Made by a program: the position numbers and the translations under genes
Shown here: in pieces, positions 24,630 through 37,384 of the stretch
Numbering within the stretch: position 1 is the stretch's first letter
Layout of the letters: every line of letters begins with the position of its first letter
The notes under the pieces: generated by a model
Database searches by the model: none
What the model was told of the DNA's origin: nothing
Seen by the model: only the letters and a program-made list of their open reading frames with translations
Origin: Rhabdornis inornatus
Lineage: Eukaryota > Chordata > Aves > Passeriformes > Rhabdornithidae
Assembly (NCBI GenBank): GCA_013397075.1
Contig: VWZS01000321.1
Span: 2,070,236-2,134,235 of the forward strand
DNA length: 64,000 nucleotides
Reading direction: 5' to 3'

Positions 24630-27568
24630 CTGTACTGATGGCAAGTCCCAAATGCAGGATGTGGAAAGGGCTTACAAGAATTTATAGTTACAGAACAAGG
24701 TCCACCTATCGGGATAGTTTTAGGATTACTAGGTTTGGAGGTGTGTACTGGTTGAACTGCTTAACCCAGGTACAAGAAAAACTCAAAGGAAAGACAAGCA
24801 GCAGCTGCATAAAATGTTTTTCTACTGAACAGAGTACACAGATAAAACAGCGTCTGAAAATGGGCATCATGATGTAAGAGCTGCTTGCAAGGATCAGACA
24901 AATGTGCAAAATACTCCACATGGCCCAAACACTGGAAGACTCCCCCAGTGGGACCCTTGTCTTTTAGCTTATTAGTCTGTAGGTTCAGAACCTTACTTTT
25001 TTGTTGTTGTTGTTTGTTTTCTTTATTGTATTTCTTTCCCTGAAATGCACACCCCGCCCCAGTACAGATGCCCTGATCAGCCTTATTAGCTCATAACCTT
25101 TTTATCCAGTGGCTGCAAGTCCTGAAAGGCAAGACTCGACTGCCAAGACAGACAGGTAGGAAAGACCAACCCTGAAATTAAGCATTTCTCTAGACCTGGA
25201 AATAATGGGCACATCTAGGGACAGGAATTCACCTGAGCAAAGATGAGGATGAAAAGGCAAAGGTGCCATAAGAAAGGATGGCAATCAACCACCAAACAGG
25301 GACATCACCTCTGAAAAATCTTTAATGATTTCGAACACGTTCTCCAGAACAGATGTTAGGATCGAGATAGCTCTGAATGATACAATCAATGAATAAGTGA
25401 TAAAACGTTTCTCGTTTGTGGCAGTGATCTGAAATAATAACAAAGAGATAGCTATTTTAGTCTGAGTTTTGCTTATGTCATTAAAATTTAAACATGATTA
25501 AAATGAGCCAGTCTGGTTTTATAACCTGTCAGTATGACAAAGGGACTTTGACACATTTGTCTTCTGGCATATTATGGGGATTTACATTTTGCACCATACA
25601 ATTATATCTGTATTAAAATGACTGAGCACACTGAACATGAAAAGAATGATTCATAATAATGGCATTAAAAGCAATAAAGAGTTAAGGACACTGGGAAGGA
25701 AATTAAGCAAGGAGGTAAAAGAGGTTTTATATAAAGCAGAGTAGAAAGGAAAGACATATCTCCTTGCTCTTGCCTCTTTATTATTAGTCTAAATAAAAAA
25801 GAATGTAAATGGAAAGAGTTTCTGCCTAAAATATCAATACAGAAATATAAAAGCCACCTAGAAATAATTTCCAATCCTCTAACCTCATTTTGCACTAAAC
25901 ACAGTGCATCCTGGGGTAGACATGCATTGAAGTTTGAATTCCACATATGCCCATAATTTCTCCTGTGGGTTTGGCTTTCTGATAGGACTTTGATCTTGAA
26001 GTCAATAGAAAAAATAGGGGTGTATAAGAAATTATTTTCATCTTCTGTAAATGTTTTTGTCTTATTAGGGCACTTTTGACTCCAAACAAAGTGGGGAAAG
26101 AAAAGAAATCTTGGAAGAATTTAATGAACTGAATTTAAATAGAAATTATAAATTCAATCAAAACAACTATTTATTTCAGTCATCATGTTGTTGATATTTT
26201 TTTGCTACAGATAACCATTAGGCAAAATACTATTTTGAACATCAGAATATCACATCTCTAAAATCAATCTTTTATTTTTAAAATGTCAAAGGTTGGTTTT
26301 TTTGTTTTTTTCAGACTTTGGAAAATTAAGGGTTGAGTTTAATAATCTCCCAAAATGGAACATTTTTATTTGTTTTCATAACGATATTAATTTCCTACAA
26401 AAATGTATTGGTTGCGTAGAGGTTTTTTGTTTTCTTTTGTTAATACAAAATATTTCTTTTTTAACTAAGAATAGTTTCTTTTGTGAAGCAACAGGGTAGA
26501 GAAAAACCTGTACCAGGAGCTGAGATTGTCCCTACAACAATGCTGTTATTCAGTCAAATATTATGAAAAATAGAGCTTTGGCTCTCATTTTGGCAAACCA
26601 GTAGACCTGTAATGATCAATACCTATTGTGAATCTGTCCACCTAATATCAAACCTCAGCAAACAATTAATGCTATCAGATTTTGCCTATTAAAATCTGTA
26701 ATGCTATTAAAACTTTAGTTTTGTCAGGTCTCTGTAATATAACATAAATGTTTGTATTTTTGTGTTGACATTGAGCTTACTCCTAAAACAACTGTACATT
26801 TTATTAAGAAGTAAAACCAAAGCCAACATAGCTAGAAGTTAATTATAATTATTTCTAATAATATTTGCACGGCATTTAAAATTTCAAGTCAATGGTTTAT
26901 GATTTTTCTTTTTATAAACTCACTACTTGAAGACAACTAACTGGATGTGGTCTGAAGATGAGTCCGTTGGTCAGGAAATCACAGAGCCAGCACACTCTCA
27001 GAGACACATGTTTCATAAAACATAACAAAGTGAAGGGAGCTATAAATAAGAAAATAAAGCTATAGTCTGCAGTTAAAATCCTTGCTGCTTGCAGTACATC
27101 ATTCTGTTCCTAAGTGTCTGTTGCTGGGCTAGAGTTTCTAAAATTAACATTGCAATAGCCTACATAGGCCCCAAAACACACACAAGAAAACATTGCTGAA
27201 CTGGTTATTAGAAGTGCTAACATATGTTTGTTATTTTCCCAATGTGTTTCTGTCCCTTGAAAATATTTATCAGGATAAAATTTTGAATTGGCTCTTTGAA
27301 CAGTCAATGTGCAAATGCAAAGACAGAAGTGTGTGCAGTTCTTAGTGAAAACTGAAGTACTGATAAATTTTAACAGTATCATAGTATTTATAGCCATCAT
27401 TTTTACACTTGCTAGGGTCAGCATCACTTAAAAATTAAAGGAGATTGAGGCACATGCATCTAATAAGAATATTAAGAAAGCTTAATTTGTTTATAACCCT
27501 ATGAATTTAGAAATGAAAAAATGAAATCACATTTTTTACTTAATACAGAAATTAAAAAAGAATTGTTG
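24630..27568. other. Non-coding stretch
   Basis: AT-rich DNA. An excellent acceptor-like tract (Ts ending in CAG near 26313) is followed by a 60-codon frame without a good donor; I do not call it. The part around 25430-25680 is free of simple repeats and has ATTA-rich texture, but nothing specific can be said. Confidence 0.55.
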
Positions 27569-27701
27569 ATATAATATATATATGTAAAGCCTCAGTGTTT
27601 TATATATATGTGTATATACATATATACACAAATATATATATATATATAAAAATCTTCAGTATTATATTTCTATAAATGTACAGATAAAGCTCCAGTGTTT
27701 G
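27569..27701. repeat. AT-dinucleotide and palindrome block with diverged repeats
   Basis: Runs of (TA)n and (TG/CA)n alternate here. GTGTATATA at 27610-27618 pairs with TATATACAC at 27621-27629 as a perfect 9-bp inverted repeat with a 2-base spacer, so the DNA may form a cruciform. Three related phrases flank or sit between the AT runs: AAAGCCTCAGTGTTTT (about 27587), AAAATCTTCAGTATT (about 27648) and AAAGCTCCAGTGTTT (about 27686). This suggests an older tandem repeat of about 50 bases broken up by AT expansion. Confidence 0.75.
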
Positions 27702-30700
27702 GGTTTAGTGTCTGGCACTAAATGCTACCTTTCTGTATTCCAAGTCTATATCCATGTAAATGTGTGAGGAGGGCAAGGTTTGATCCCTGGCTGATTAGGA
27801 AAGGATAAGTAGCTTCCATTAGAAATAAACCATGGGAATAGCAGACAATATGGCCAATAAACAGGGCAACCACCTCTCAGAGCACAGCAAGTGGCAGCAA
27901 GATCCATGGTCCTCGTGGTACCTGTTGTTAGAAGCCTTTCATGGAGCTCTCTCCACTAACACCTTGTCACTCCACACCACACATCTGAGGGACACTGGGG
28001 AATTTTAACGAGCATAGCTAAAACTCCCTGGGAATGACAAAACCAGAGCCCAGCCTGCTGTCTGCTGGCTCTGATCTGTGCAGCAGGTTTTGGAAAGCAC
28101 GCCACGCTCAGCCGTTAGGATGGCAAAGATGAAACTGGCTGGGTACAAAGCGGGGCTGAACTTTCATTCTCATGGCAGCCCACACAGGAGGTATCAGGAC
28201 TGCTCTCTTTCTCTGTCAAGTCCATGTGCACTCCTCTCAGATGACAGCTGAACCAACAGATATGGAAGTACTCGAGGTATTCCTGTGGCTTTAGACTACT
28301 TTCTTCAGCAGCTTTTTGTACTGGCTTTTAAATAAGGGATTGCACCCACAGTAGAGTATTTGGGAATGTACACATTCGCTTCACAAACATAGCAAAAAGG
28401 CCAGTTAAGCCAGATTTCAGTCATTCTATTCTGCATAGATACAAAGAAACAAAAGAATACTTTTCACCTGATCGCCTGAGCATATTCAGATCATCTACAT
28501 ATTGAAGAGCATTAAAAAATAATTAAAACAGCCAACATGATCAGCTTAAATAAAAAAATAATAAAAAACCGAAAACTTGTGAGTAGGAATTGCTGAATTT
28601 GCAATGAAAGCACATTGCAATGAAGGGAGTTTGTGGCCCTGGGAAAATACAGTATGTGAAAGAATCAACAATTATTAGTGTATCTTAAACAAACTTATCA
28701 ACTTACCACTGAAATGAAATTTCATATGACAAAGTAATCACCCATCTTTCTTGTTTCTGGTAGAAATGGTAAAAAATACATTTCTATCAAAAGTACTCAG
28801 TTAAGAGCATGTCATACTTCCATCACTTTTTCATCCATATGTTTATTAATATGTTGAAATGCTATACCTTAAATTGATTTAATTTTTTTTTTTTAAACGG
28901 AGATGTTTGGGCTGACTATTGCTCTAATGTTGCAAGAGATATATAACTTTGGCTGCATAATAGAACTCTTCTGGGTTGCATTTGGTAGAATCCAGCCATA
29001 ACATGGAGTGTGGACTCTGATGCAAAGAGCAGACCAGACACAGAGTTTGGCTCACTCACCACCCTCTGCATGCCAGAAGATTTAAAAGAGTAAAAGCAGA
29101 TGTAAGAGCACCTTAAGGAAAGAGGAAAATGCGATAGCTGTGTCTAAAGCAAGTTCTATATATTTCACCTTACATACAAAACAAGAGCAGCTGGCAAGCC
29201 ACAGTCTGGAATCAAAGGTATTTGCTTGTAGTTTGCTCATTATTTATTGGGCAGTTCTCAGTGCCTGCATACTGGCATGCATTAGAACATCTTATTTTAT
29301 CCAATATCTGAGTCTCTGCTCTTTCACAGATAACATTTGGGTTACTGTGACCTTCCCAAAGCATTAAACCACCTTTTCTTTTCTCGTTTGAAGCATCAGA
29401 TTCAATGTTAGATTGCAATTGCACACCTCGTGGCACCCCAGGAACTAAAAAACCCCCTTGTATTAGTTCTGTACAAAGTCTTCTATCACAGCCTCCTGGC
29501 TCTTCCTGGGCTATGACTGATCTTATTCCGCCTTTTAACAAGCTACTGTCTTTACATGACTTTCGGAATATTTAGAAGCCTCTTCAACCAGGAGATGTTA
29601 TAGCCTCCAGGAAAAGAGTGTAGCTCTTTTAGACCTGTCTCTGGGTGCATTCCAGAGCTCAGAGGCAGATATGCTCCCATCCCTGACACTTCAGAGCTGT
29701 GTTCTGCTCCGTTCAGTCAGCAGATGTTACATGTCTTCATACTATTTCCAAACCACTCACACTTCCCAAGCCATATCTCAAACCCTGTTCAGTGCTGGAA
29801 GAAATCAAACACTGACACCTCATAATTTGCTCATTACTCCGTGGACATATTTATGAGGAAGATACAGCTAAGAAACCATAGAGAACATAAGCATTTGAGC
29901 ACTACTGAATTAGTTTGGGTCTTCCCATTTTTTCAGAAGCCTTACAAATTCAGCTAAAAAAACATAAGCTGTTACCCAACTAATAGGAAATGGTGCAGTT
30001 GCTGGGAGATGAATTTTCTGGAAGCCAGAAAAGGTATTATTATCATTAGGAAAATGGGCACTTATCCTCCCCACAGGAGTTCTAACTGTGGCTATGGTCC
30101 AGTTTATAAGAGTCATGCTGTGCATGATAAAAATGTGTAAATGAAAGGATGGAAAACAGCTCTCGGGTTTTACTACTACAAAATCAAGGATCATAAAGAG
30201 ACCTCTCAAACCGGAAACTTCAAACTGGAAGGTACTTTTTTGTCTACAGAACTGCCTTATAAGGGAATTAGCAAAAACATCCCTATTTTGCACAATATCT
30301 TTTTGTGTAACCTACCTAATATGGAAAAGCACAAGGCTGCAGATCACTTTTGACCTTGTTGAATACATAATAAATTAATAACTCTATGGTAACTTTGCTG
30401 TTTCATAGTTTACAAATATTCACAAGTCTGGGAAGACTAAGCTTTTTGCTCTCTTGTATTTATTTTTATACATAATAGAGAAACACCCAGAGGCTCTCTA
30501 TAGAAGCTGTATATATACATAATAAAGCCCTGATCCTGAAAAACTCACAGTTTAATATGAACAGTCCAGATAAACACCATGAGAAGACAGATAATGCCAT
30601 GCTGCAGATGGGAGAAATGATGGGTAGAAGCAGAGAGGAAGCTGCACTGCTTAACAACTGAGTAATTTCCTTTGTGGTCCATCTGTGTCATGCCAGTTCT

Positions 30701-32724
30701 GGTCAAGCCATAACCACAAAGAGCATCCTGGAACACTCAGGCATGCCAGAATATGGGACTGCTGGCATTTCAGATCAGCACTGATCTGGCAGAGAGACAA
30801 ATTGAAACCCAGCACTTTCCTTGGCCAGACAGTGGCTCATGCCATGGCTGCTCCTGGGAGTCTGATGGACTTTCTTGGGAGAAGCTAAAACCTGCAAACA
30901 CCTGGAGGAAGTGGTTACTCACAGCTGCTGCTCCACTCCTGTTTTCAAGGAGGAGGTGATTGATTATGCTCCCCTCAGAAATGATGCCTGGGAGCCAAAC
31001 CCTCCCCTCCTCTGCAAGTACAGGTTCTCTGCACAAGCAACTAGCTGAACACAGAGCTCATAGCCTGCAGCTGGGAAAAAGAGGGAACTGATTTCCATCA
31101 CCCCAGTGAAGGGACTTCATCGTTGAGAAAACATTTTGACCATTGAAAGAGGGCACAAGAGCAAATACAAATCTGTAATTAAAGGTTTAGTCTCGTGTCT
31201 GGGAGGATCTTGGTTTTTTATTCAGTGCCATTCTGTGAGTGTTTCATGTGAAAAGCAAAGGCAGAAGCTGTGGATCTGTGCTTCCAGCTTTGTCCCAGCT
31301 GTACAACACAGTGCTCAAACTGTGAGGCCATTCTATTGTGGCTTTGAAAATCACCAGATCAAACCTCCCAGGACCTGACAGGTTTATACAGAGTGTTTGC
31401 CAAGGTATTCAGGCAGGGGAACATCTAGGCTCAAGCAGATATATACAGTACAAAATACATAAAATTCCTAAATCTGAGAAGCTCTATCAATATCCGCTAC
31501 CTGTAAAAGTCCTGATGCTTCCCTGTCAGGCAATGGCTGAATGAAAGTTTTCAGAGCTGCAATTCAGTGCCTTCTCCCAAGTGACATGTCCAAGATCTCC
31601 CAAGACACAACCTTCTGCCTAAATCCTGCCTCTTCACCTCTTTCACTAATTCTCATTCCTTAAAAAGCTGGAAGTCAGCTTACTGATTTAAAACAAACAC
31701 CAGAAAGCCTCCATCAGGCTTCTACCAGATTACAGTTCTTCAAAACAGTGAATTAAACTTGTCCAAGTAGGGACCCTGAATTTCACAGCCCTTGATTTTT
31801 CTAAATGGCATATGCTGTTAAAGGAGAAAACAAATGAGCAAGCACAAAATGCCTGACTTTCTACAGTACATTGTAGATATTTTCTAGCATATGCTACTGT
31901 TGTGACACTGTGCCTTGCTGTGCCAGACATCAACCAGGTCATGGAAAGAATGAATTTTGAGAAGAGCCTGTTCTCAAGAGTTCTTAGGGGCACAGTGAAA
32001 CTCAAATTTCCACGCAGCAGGGAACATTCCTAATCTTTGGGCTAAACAAGGCTGGAAAGCAGAATTTTTTTTTCCTCATTTTGTCACTATAGGCTGTGCT
32101 AAGTAACGTGTGACCCTGGAGCTGAGAGAGCAGGGCTTGTAGAAGTTCCTATCACTTCAGAGAGTGACTATCTCCTTCAGTAATGAAACTGGGTTCTCCA
32201 CATGCTGTTCTTACACACGAACAGCTCTTAGCTTAACCTTAAAATTTCCTTCTCTGAAAAATAATTGCAAACTATACAGAAATCATCTTAATCATAAAGA
32301 AAGAAAATAAATTTTTAAAACCTTTGAGTATATTGCACTTATGTTAGATGGAAAATTAGGTTTTCTGTCATTTCCTCCCCTTTTTTGACAACTGAAAGCT
32401 TATTTGTCTATCTTTAAAGGCTGTTGTATGCTCTGATACATATTTCACTATCAGACATCAAATGAAACCTAATTTTCTCCTCTATTAAATGTACTTAGTA
32501 TAAATGCAGATTCAATATTTTTGTGTGTGTGTAAAATTTTAATTGCTCTAATATTTATGCAAGGTCAAACTCAAGTGGCATATGTTGAAAAACATCATGG
32601 ATTAATATGACAGCCTGTAACAGAGATGGAACTGGTTTAACTTTTTTTTTAATGCCACTGCTTCAGCTAGAGCAGCTAATTATTCTTCAAGTATATCGAT
32701 TTATCCTAATTCTCACTACCACAG
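27702..32724. other. Non-coding stretch, no gene seen
   Basis: Mostly AT-rich with GC-richer parts around 27880-28260 and 30640-31060. A T12 run occurs at 28883-28894. Open frames of up to 127 codons (minus, 29910-30293) have no recognisable motifs and no consistent splice signals. No transposon recognised. Confidence 0.6.
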
Positions 32725-32939
32725 ATCAGCACCAATGAGGACTTGCCAAAGAACTGCTGGAGCGTTCGTGCCAATTTTCATCTACAAGAGCCTCACGTGG
32801 AGAGCAGCACCCAACAGCAGTCAAGTGATGAGCTAGATATGAGATATTATTTCTCTGCTATTGGCACTGCTACAATAAGTCAAATTGCTAGAATGGTTTA
32901 CATTCTAATAGCCATACTTCTAAAAACAGTGCCAAACAG
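32725..32939 (+). other. Possible exon C1 (215 nt, fully open)
   Basis: The clearest splice-bounded open segment in the window. An acceptor with a branch-point-like CCTAAT and the run TTCTCACTACCACAG ends at 32724; the donor CAG|GTAAGA at 32939/32940 is one base off the perfect consensus. The frame from 32725 is open for all 71 codons (a stop lies just upstream at 32707-32709) and ends with two bases (AG) of a split codon. The peptide has a polar first half rich in Q, S and E, then a short hydrophobic stretch (MVYILIAILL) that could be a membrane segment. I do not recognise it. A real but unannotated exon, an lncRNA exon or chance are all possible. Confidence 0.28.
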
Positions 32940-34233
32940 GTAAGAACCAGAGTCAAGGTAAGAAATTACTGAAGGTATCTGCAGGAACCACATCTTCAAA
33001 TGTACAGAAGAGGCATGTGGTAATATTTGGCAATTGCCTTACAGCCTGCTTATATTACTGGCCACTTACAAATTAACTTGTCATTTTTCTTACATACAAA
33101 GGAGGGTTGTTGCAGGTTTTCCTAAACAAGAGAATAACAACCCCTTTAGCTTTTCAAGAAATGAAAATTGGCACTCACAATCCTTCCATGACATTTGTGG
33201 AAAATGCTTTTTGTTAGGCACCTTCTGATAGAAACCCCTGTCATACACTTGAGTAATTATATCTCATACGGATGAGATAAACAGCTTTTTTGAAAGAGTT
33301 AGTTATTTTTGAACCAGTCTCCTAAACAATTCAGTCAAATAGATTTCTAAGAGGCAAATCAAACAAAGTGGAAGAAATTAATATAAAAACCTAAGATTTT
33401 GTTTATCCTTCCTAAAAGGACAGAAAAAACCAAACACACACACACAGAAAAAACCCAACAAAACAAAATAACCAAACAAAAAAACCCCAGCCCGCAGACT
33501 CATTTATAAGTAGAAAGAGCTGCATTCTTAATGTTTGTACAGTTTGTGTGATGCATCTGTTTGTCAGGTTTCCTGCTCACCAGAAAGATACCTAGGTGTG
33601 CTCACATTGTCTCATTTCTTCCCCATAAATTATTACCTTCCATTGCCTCCCACTTTCTATAGCTTTCCACATACTCACATGAAGAATTTGAAACAAAGAA
33701 CTAAGGTTTAGCTTTGTTTCTTTCTTTCACCCTTCTCTATAAGGCAAGAATAAAAGCAGGATATTTAAGCTATGAGGATTTGAAATGGGGAAGAAATCAT
33801 TGCTTACATCCTAAGGTGCTAGCTGAGAAGATGAAGTTGACAGCAAACACCATATGAAATGTACATGTGCCCACTCCAATAGTAGGGGGAAAAAAAAAAT
33901 TACAACAGTTTATTTCTGTCATAACATACAAGCTGTTAGCAAATTCAGACAATTCTTCCTGTTCAGTATCTCCAAGTCCAACCGTTTTCCTCACCACCCC
34001 TAGTGCTAAACCCTGTCATCTCACACACCAAATGTGGTACCCTGCTGGTCCCTTGGCTTCTCACAGCTACACCTTCCCCTCCTTCTGGTTTGCTGACATA
34101 TGAAATGTCTTGCTGTCAGAATAACTTTCCTCACTTGTTGTTGATTTTACTCCCTTTTCCAAACCCTTTCACTTCATACCCCAGTGCCTTCCACGTCAAA
34201 GGTTTTAATTTTAGCAACTGCATTGTTTTACAG
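32940..34233. other. Non-coding stretch with A/C-rich low-complexity DNA
   Basis: A perfect 8-bp hairpin lies at 33260-33279 (TATCTCAT, four-base loop, ATGAGATA). From 33419 to 33492 the + strand is almost entirely A and C with a short (CA)n core. An A10 run lies at 33890-33899. No gene seen. Confidence 0.6.
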
Positions 34234-34325
34234 ATTAGGCTGCACACACCTGAAATAGCAGCTCTGCCTCTGGCACCAGGAAATCACCATCCTTGTGAAC
34301 ACCAGTAGCAGCTACTCTCAATAAA
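34234..34325 (+). other. Possible short terminal exon
   Basis: An acceptor (TTGTTTTACAG, to 34233) is followed by 24 open codons (beginning IRLHTPEIAALPLAPG), a TAG stop at 34306-34308 and an AATAAA poly(A) signal at 34320-34325. The order acceptor, stop, AATAAA is that of a last exon, but the open part is short and the phase does not match exon C1. Weak candidate only. Confidence 0.12.
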
Positions 34326-35739
34326 CAAGGTCTGTACAGGCTGTGGAGGCAGACACAGATTGCAGGAACAGAGAATTCTAAGGAGGCACCATGAAAACAA
34401 CTGCATGCAAAAGGCTGCAAAAAGATGTACACATGCAGAACAGCTCCCTGAAATGCAGAGCTGTTGTTTTTGCCAAAACAGGGATTCTTCTTGTGCTATT
34501 ACTTGGCATGTGGTCCATGAAGCAAATATTTAAAGACAGATAGTTTGAAATCGAATTACTCATTTGGGAAGAAGAGATGTTTTCTCCAAAAGCAGACTGT
34601 GCTTGATTGCAACATATTTATGAAGAACACAATAGGTACTGTCTCATTTTTACAAATTCAGCTTAGAAACATGTATATTTTTATTGGACAAAGATAAAAA
34701 TAATGACTTCAAATACATGACAGTATCTTTCATCTTCTCTAATGAATGTCGTACACTCTTCGGTAAATATTGGTGACATTGGTAAAAGAAGACTAAGTAG
34801 CTTAAATTCTATTTCTCAAAGGTTAAAAGGTGGATCTATCAGAAATTTTTATACTCAGAATTTATCTGTGCTAGAAAGTAGAAAGCAGTGCTAGAAATTT
34901 TAGTGAATTTGTGCTGAAAAAGGTGACTCCTCCAAGAAATGCTACCAGCCTATTGCTATTTACCAGTGTTATTGATGATCCTTTAAACACACTTGTGGAT
35001 TATTCCAAAAACATGAAGGAATTATGCATGTATCTTTTAGCCACTGCAATGAGGCATATGGGACTCAGGGCACTGTGGGGAATGGGAAAAGCAACAGAAG
35101 CTATGAGTTTTGCTGGCATCTCATAAGGGGAGAACACCTTACACACACAGTGGGCTGTTGGTCTGGCCTAAACTGGATGTCAAGTGTTTCCCCCAAAACA
35201 CATCACATCTACTTTGAGTCATGAGAAGGAGGAAATTAGGGTAAAGAATATTATTGCTCTAAGACCTTTCAATGTCTCTTCAAAATATCACTGTTGATTT
35301 CTAAAGCTGAATGAAAAATACTTTTGCAGTGTATAAAGAACACCGGGACTGAAAATATGTAGGCTCATATGTAGAAAGGCCTCATCAGTTTCCTTCCCCC
35401 TTTAGACATCCAGGCCTGCATTTGGTCACTCTTTTTGTACATTTTGGAGACAGCACTGGAAATGTCCTGTCTGTTTTGTACACATGAGCACAGCTCTCAT
35501 GACTGGAGTTCTCTCTTCCAGCTCACTCCCAAGCAGTGTGTGGGAAGGCCACACGTGATTCCAACCAGCTGAACACAGCCCCAGCACTTTGCATCCTTAC
35601 AGTGTAGGGGATGCTTTCCTCCGTGGGGGAGTGGAGGAGTCAAATTTTTCATTTATTGAGCTTGAAGAAAAAAGAGGAAGAAGCCAGAACATCCGATAAC
35701 GTGTTGTGTGAGGCTGCAGTTTCAGACTTGGAACTTGCT
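34326..35739. other. Non-coding stretch, nothing recognised
   Basis: Mixed composition with stops in all frames. No transposon, RNA gene or simple repeat of note was seen. Confidence 0.55.
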
Positions 35740-36060
35740 CTGCTCTCTCTCACCACCACCATCTGCTCTTCCAGCCTCCCCATCTGCCTCCCCCACCACT
35801 GCTGAACACTTTCTTGGCTTTCTGCAAAGGCTCAGCATCCCTACTTTACGTTTCTCCCACCTCTCTGCTAGGCAGAGTTTTCCAAAACTCCTTCCAATGT
35901 CTCTTGGGCATTGCTGTTGAACTGGACTTCTCCAAAGCACCACCAAACTCCTTCCACTGTCCCTGGGAATGCTGGAACTCCAGCTGTCCTACACAGCCAC
36001 TCAGCTCTTCCTTAAGCATGAACTTCCCATGTTCTGCAAAGTCTCAGCATGCCTGTCATC
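35740..36060. repeat. Pyrimidine-rich segment with diverged internal repeats
   Basis: Two kinds of internal repeat are visible. First, a tandem pair about 61 bases apart: CCAAAACTCCTTCCAATGT at 35882 and CCAAACTCCTTCCACTGT at 35943, with the similarity running on through TGGG(C/A)ATGCTG-like and GAACT... words. Second, TCTGCAAAGGCTCAGCATCC at 35821-35840 recurs with few changes at 36033-36052. The + strand is strongly C/T-rich, so open frames here (35722-35946 minus, 35814-36086 plus) are composition artefacts. It may be a degenerate minisatellite or an old duplicated element of unknown family. Confidence 0.6.
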
Positions 36061-36393
36061 ATTACTCATCCTGCGCAATTTTCTAGCCTCCTATTGACTT
36101 ACTTCATATATTTAGAGACCTCCCAGTCCTTTGGTCTGTTTCTAATCCTCCCTTTAATTTTCAGCCTTGAGAAAGGTCAGTCTGACTTTTATCATCTGCT
36201 GGTTAGAACAGGTTTGTATACACAACATTGTAAGATTTCATTTTTATTTGAGTTTTTCAATTCAAATTAAGCCACAACTTTTCTTCCCAAAAACATTTTC
36301 TCCCCCATTTTATAATCACATTTGAATATTATTTTTAAACCAACAGGGATACTGCAAATACCTTATGTATGCTATCACTGGAAAAACAAATAG

Positions 36394-36452
36394 TCATAGA
36401 ACAATTTTGGTAGGAAAAGACCTTTATGATGATCAAGTCCAACAGTGGAATA
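36394..36452 (-). mobile_element. CR1 LINE 3' end fragment, inserted in reverse
   Basis: The stretch TCATAGAACAATTTTGG, then GGAAAAGACCTTTATGATGATC and AAGTCCAACAGT-type words, is the reverse complement of the well-known bird CR1 3' end (consensus order ATAGAATCATTT-GGTTGGAAAAGACCT-AAGATCAT-AAGTCCAAC). The element's 3' end is at the left. Only about 60 bases are recognisable; after 36452 similarity is lost. Strong 5' truncation is normal for CR1. Confidence 0.85.
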
Positions 36453-36817
36453 ATCACACTACTAGTAGCATTTTCTGTGAGCTGCAAAACTATGAATGCT
36501 GCAGCCTCACAAATGTGAATGACTCTCAGTAATATCACAAGGATATATATTAAATTAAAATTTATGCCATATTTTAACTCTCCTCACATCAGTACATTGT
36601 TCACTAGACTTTCACTGGATAAAATACACACAGAGAAAGCTGTCACTGTCAATCATTTATCTTGAAACCTTTTAGTTTTCTCCCCAAAATGCCTTATTTT
36701 CCTAAGATTAAGCTGCTGATTTACATTTCTGTGAATAGCTTATTTCAAGGTCTCTTTAAGTGCTATTTGCATTACTGGGATGCACCAGCTTTGATTTGAC
36801 TATTAAATTACAGACAG
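36453..36817. other. Non-coding stretch between CR1 and tandem repeat
   Basis: AT-rich DNA with no open frame of note. The first part could be more diverged CR1 that I can no longer recognise. Confidence 0.5.
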
Positions 36818-36880
36818 AATATCTCAGTTATGGGGAAGAAGAAATATCTCAGTTATCTAAGAATATCTCAGTTATCTAAG
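36818..36880 (+). repeat. 19-bp tandem repeat, two perfect copies plus a partial
   Basis: AATATCTCAGTTATCTAAG occurs at 36843-36861 and again, identical and adjacent, at 36862-36880. A partial copy, AATATCTCAGTTAT, lies at 36818-36831. Perfect identity of the adjacent pair points to a recent duplication. Confidence 0.95.
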
Positions 36881-37384
36881 AAGAAAGGGCACTTAGAGAA
36901 TACAGCAAGTGAGAAATAGCAAGAGCTGGCTTCTCTTAGCATAATTCATGCTGGCCACTTGTGTTATGGGACAGAATTGGCCTGCAGACCACAGGGCAGC
37001 TCCTGTGAAATTTCTCCTGATGTAAATACAGTTGGGAAGGCAGCCCACAGTGCCTTCCCCTTTTGCATTAATGCCAGAACCAAAACCTCAGAGACAATGA
37101 GAGGCTGTGATACTTGTTGCAAGTGTTCATTTGGGATTTAAACTGTCCTAGAAATCCAGAACACAGACACTTAAAACTGTAAACAAGGATTGGCAACTGA
37201 GGGAGTCAGAGAGGTGATGAGATACTCAATAGCAGGGACATGATTTCATTATGAGCTTAAACATCTCTGTAATTGATTTGAGGATTAATATTAATTTATA
37301 AAATTACAAAGTACAGACTATTTAAAGGCTACATCCTCCTATATCTTCTCCCTATACTGAGGTGATTCCACCCAAGGAACTTAC
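36881..37384. other. Non-coding stretch, nothing recognised
   Basis: No repeat or RNA gene was seen; a 60-codon open frame at 36959-37141 has no recognisable motif. The right end forms the intron side of the - strand donor described in the next entry. Confidence 0.5.

Noticed and set aside
26293..26499. 68-codon plus frame behind a very long T-rich acceptor
   Set aside because: No donor is found, and the peptide is mostly Phe, Leu and Ile as expected from T-rich DNA.
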